A stretch of DNA of 8,231 bases from assembly GCF_938031315.1 (NCBI RefSeq), contig NZ_CALHHT010000197.1, positions 1 through 8,231 of the forward strand, given 5' to 3'. The stretch comes from an uncultured Campylobacter sp. (GTDB lineage: Bacteria > Campylobacterota > Campylobacteria > Campylobacterales > Campylobacteraceae). The notes below the pieces were generated by a model. That model was not told the DNA's origin, made no database searches, and saw only the letters and a program-made list of their open reading frames with translations. The translations under genes were made by a program, and so were the position numbers. Numbering within the stretch: position 1 is the first letter of the stretch; each line of letters opens with the position of its first letter. Shown piece by piece: positions 7,191 to 8,231 of the stretch.

Positions 7191-7405
7191 ATTTTTTAAA
7201 TTTCAATCTTAAGTATCGAATACCTGGCATTTGATGTAAATCGCCATCACTTCTTTTTATATATTAAATTAATATAATATATTTGTAACTGAATAACAAA
7301 ATTTAAAATACTAAATTTTGAATGTAAGAAATTTACAAATTTTAAAATTTAAGAAAGAGTGATAAGTTAAGGAATTTAAATGATAAATTTGCTTTTCGTT
7401 TAAGA

Positions 7406-7431
7406 TTCGAGCCGATATAAATCGGCTCGAA
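7406..7431 (-). terminator. Stem-loop downstream of dnaK, possible terminator
   Basis: A perfect 11-bp inverted repeat (7406-7416 with 7421-7431) with a 4-base loop begins 8 bases after the dnaK stop. The position fits a transcription terminator or a 3'-end stabilising hairpin for dnaK mRNA. It has no proper U-tract in either direction: the minus-strand transcript continues TCTTAAACG. Classical intrinsic termination is therefore uncertain, although the stem itself is unmistakable. Confidence 0.6.
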
Positions 7432-7439
7432 GTAGGGCG

Positions 7440-8231
7440 TTATTCGACTTCGGCGTCGATGACGTCGTCGTCTTTTTTGCCGCCATTTGCACCGCCGCTT
7501 TGCGATCCGCCCTGATTTGCGCTGGCGGCCTTGTATAGATCCTCGGCGGCCTTACTTAGGGCTTCTACTTTGGAATTTATCGCTTCCTTGCTCGCGTTTT
7601 CATCCTTTAGCACGGCTTTTAGATCGTTTAGCGCGCCCTCGATCTTAGCGCGTAGATCGCCCGGCACCTTCTCGCCCATCTCGCTTAGGCTCTTTTCGGT
7701 TTGATGCGCGATACTGTCGGCTTGGTTGCGCGCTTCGACGGTCTCTTTGCGCTTGTTGTCTTCCTCTTTGTGAAGCTCGGCGTCCTTTACCATCTTATCG
7801 ATCTCGGCATCGCTTAAACCGCTTGAGCCGGTGATGCGGATGTCGGTTGCCTTGCCGGTAGCCTTGTCTTTTGCCGAAACGGTTAAAATTCCGTTCGCAT
7901 CGATGTTAAATTCCACCTCGATCTGCGGCACGCCGCGAGGAGCGGGCATGATACCTTCAAGATTGAAATTTCCGAGCGATTTGTTATCTTTCGCAAACTC
8001 GCGCTCGCCCTGCAAGACGTTGATCGTAACGGCGCTTTGGTTATCCTCTGCAGTCGAGAAGGTTTGAGATTTTTTCGTAGGTATCGTAGTTCCCTTCTCG
8101 ATGATCTTAGTCATTACGCCGCCTAGAGTTTCGATGCCGAGGCTTAGCGGAGTGACGTCGAGCAGTAGCACATCTTTTACGTCGCCTTTGATGACCGCGC
8201 CTTGGATTGCTGCACCGATTGCTACGACTTC
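7440..8231 (-). CDS. dnaK: Chaperone protein DnaK (Hsp70), C-terminal part, cut by window edge
   Basis: ATP-dependent Hsp70 chaperone of the cytoplasm, working with DnaJ and GrpE in protein folding and the heat response. The reading frame is open to the window's right edge, so only the last 263 residues are present (the family is usually about 620-640 residues) and the true start lies outside. Visible parts in order are the end of the ATPase domain (EVVAIGAAIQG), the interdomain linker (DVLLLDVTPLSLGIET), the beta-sandwich substrate-binding domain (TIPTKKSQTFSTAEDNQ, GVPQIEVEFNIDANGIL), the charged helical lid, a Gly/Ser/Gln-rich tail, and the acidic end DDDVIDAEVE typical of bacterial DnaK. 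An in-frame GTG at 8169-8171 could be mistaken for a start but lies inside the conserved linker. Upstream partners such as grpE are not in view. Identification is secure. Confidence 0.97.
   Translation of the reverse strand, partial: EVVAIGAAIQGAVIKGDVKDVLLLDVTPLSLGIETLGGVMTKIIEKGTTIPTKKSQTFSTAEDNQSAVTINVLQGEREFAKDNKSLGNFNLEGIMPAPRGVPQIEVEFNIDANGILTVSAKDKATGKATDIRITGSSGLSDAEIDKMVKDAELHKEEDNKRKETVEARNQADSIAHQTEKSLSEMGEKVPGDLRAKIEGALNDLKAVLKDENASKEAINSKVEALSKAAEDLYKAASANQGGSQSGGANGGKKDDDVIDAEVE

Larger units (their letters stand above)
7080..7405. other. AT-rich intergenic region between dnaK and napA
   Basis: This stretch has no open reading frame of plausible composition on either strand and is far richer in A and T than the flanking genes, with many repeats of AAATTT-like words. 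It contains the napA leader with its ribosome binding site, two candidate promoters and one imperfect CRP/FNR-like palindrome, each listed or discussed separately. I see no tRNA, riboswitch fold or mobile-element end here. The low-complexity AT content means chance -10 matches are frequent. Confidence 0.7.

Noticed and set aside
7262..7284. Plus-strand TATAAT-like sequence in the intergenic region
   Set aside because: No plus-strand gene follows; match is expected by chance in such AT-rich DNA.
1..8231. CRISPR array, insertion sequence, tRNA or prophage features
   Set aside because: No direct repeat-spacer pattern, transposase, terminal inverted repeats or tRNA-like fold seen anywhere in the window.

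Overview
The window looks like a Campylobacter-type epsilonproteobacterium (Campylobacterota). The evidence is the periplasmic nitrate reductase gene order napA-G-H-B-L-D, which lacks napC and contains napL, and the frequent AAATTT words between genes. The genes are more GC-rich than those of C. jejuni, so one of the higher-GC (for example oral) Campylobacter species is plausible. That last step is inference from composition and gene order, not a species identification.

All convincing genes lie on the minus strand, so the order of transcription runs from high to low coordinates. At the right edge (7440-8231) is the C-terminal part of dnaK, cut by the window end. It is followed by a perfect 11-bp stem-loop at 7406-7431. 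Then comes a strongly AT-rich intergenic stretch of about 360 bases (7080-7439), which holds candidate promoters for the nap operon. The nap operon fills 636-7079 as one tightly packed unit: napA (4296-7079), napG (3534-4292), napH (2728-3537), napB (2198-2731), napL (968-2188) and napD (636-971). Junctions are 4-base ATGA overlaps (G/H, H/B, L/D) or gaps of 3 and 9 bases (A/G, B/L), which implies one polycistronic, translationally coupled transcript. Bases 1-635 hold no gene I can support.

Together the operon encodes nitrate respiration in the periplasm. NapH (membrane, FeS) and NapG (Tat-exported, four [4Fe-4S] clusters) are expected to take electrons from menaquinol in place of NapC. NapB (dihaem c) passes them to NapA (Mo-bis-MGD, one [4Fe-4S]), which reduces nitrate to nitrite. 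NapD is the cytoplasmic chaperone for the NapA Tat signal. NapL is a periplasmic beta-propeller-like protein of uncertain role.

The most unusual feature is inside NapL: an insertion of about 80 residues built from Asn-Ser/Asn-Ser-Thr units every 4-5 residues, visible in the DNA as AATTC-type words spaced 12 or 15 bases apart. I found no clearly new multi-gene system; the rest of the window is a well-understood respiratory operon.
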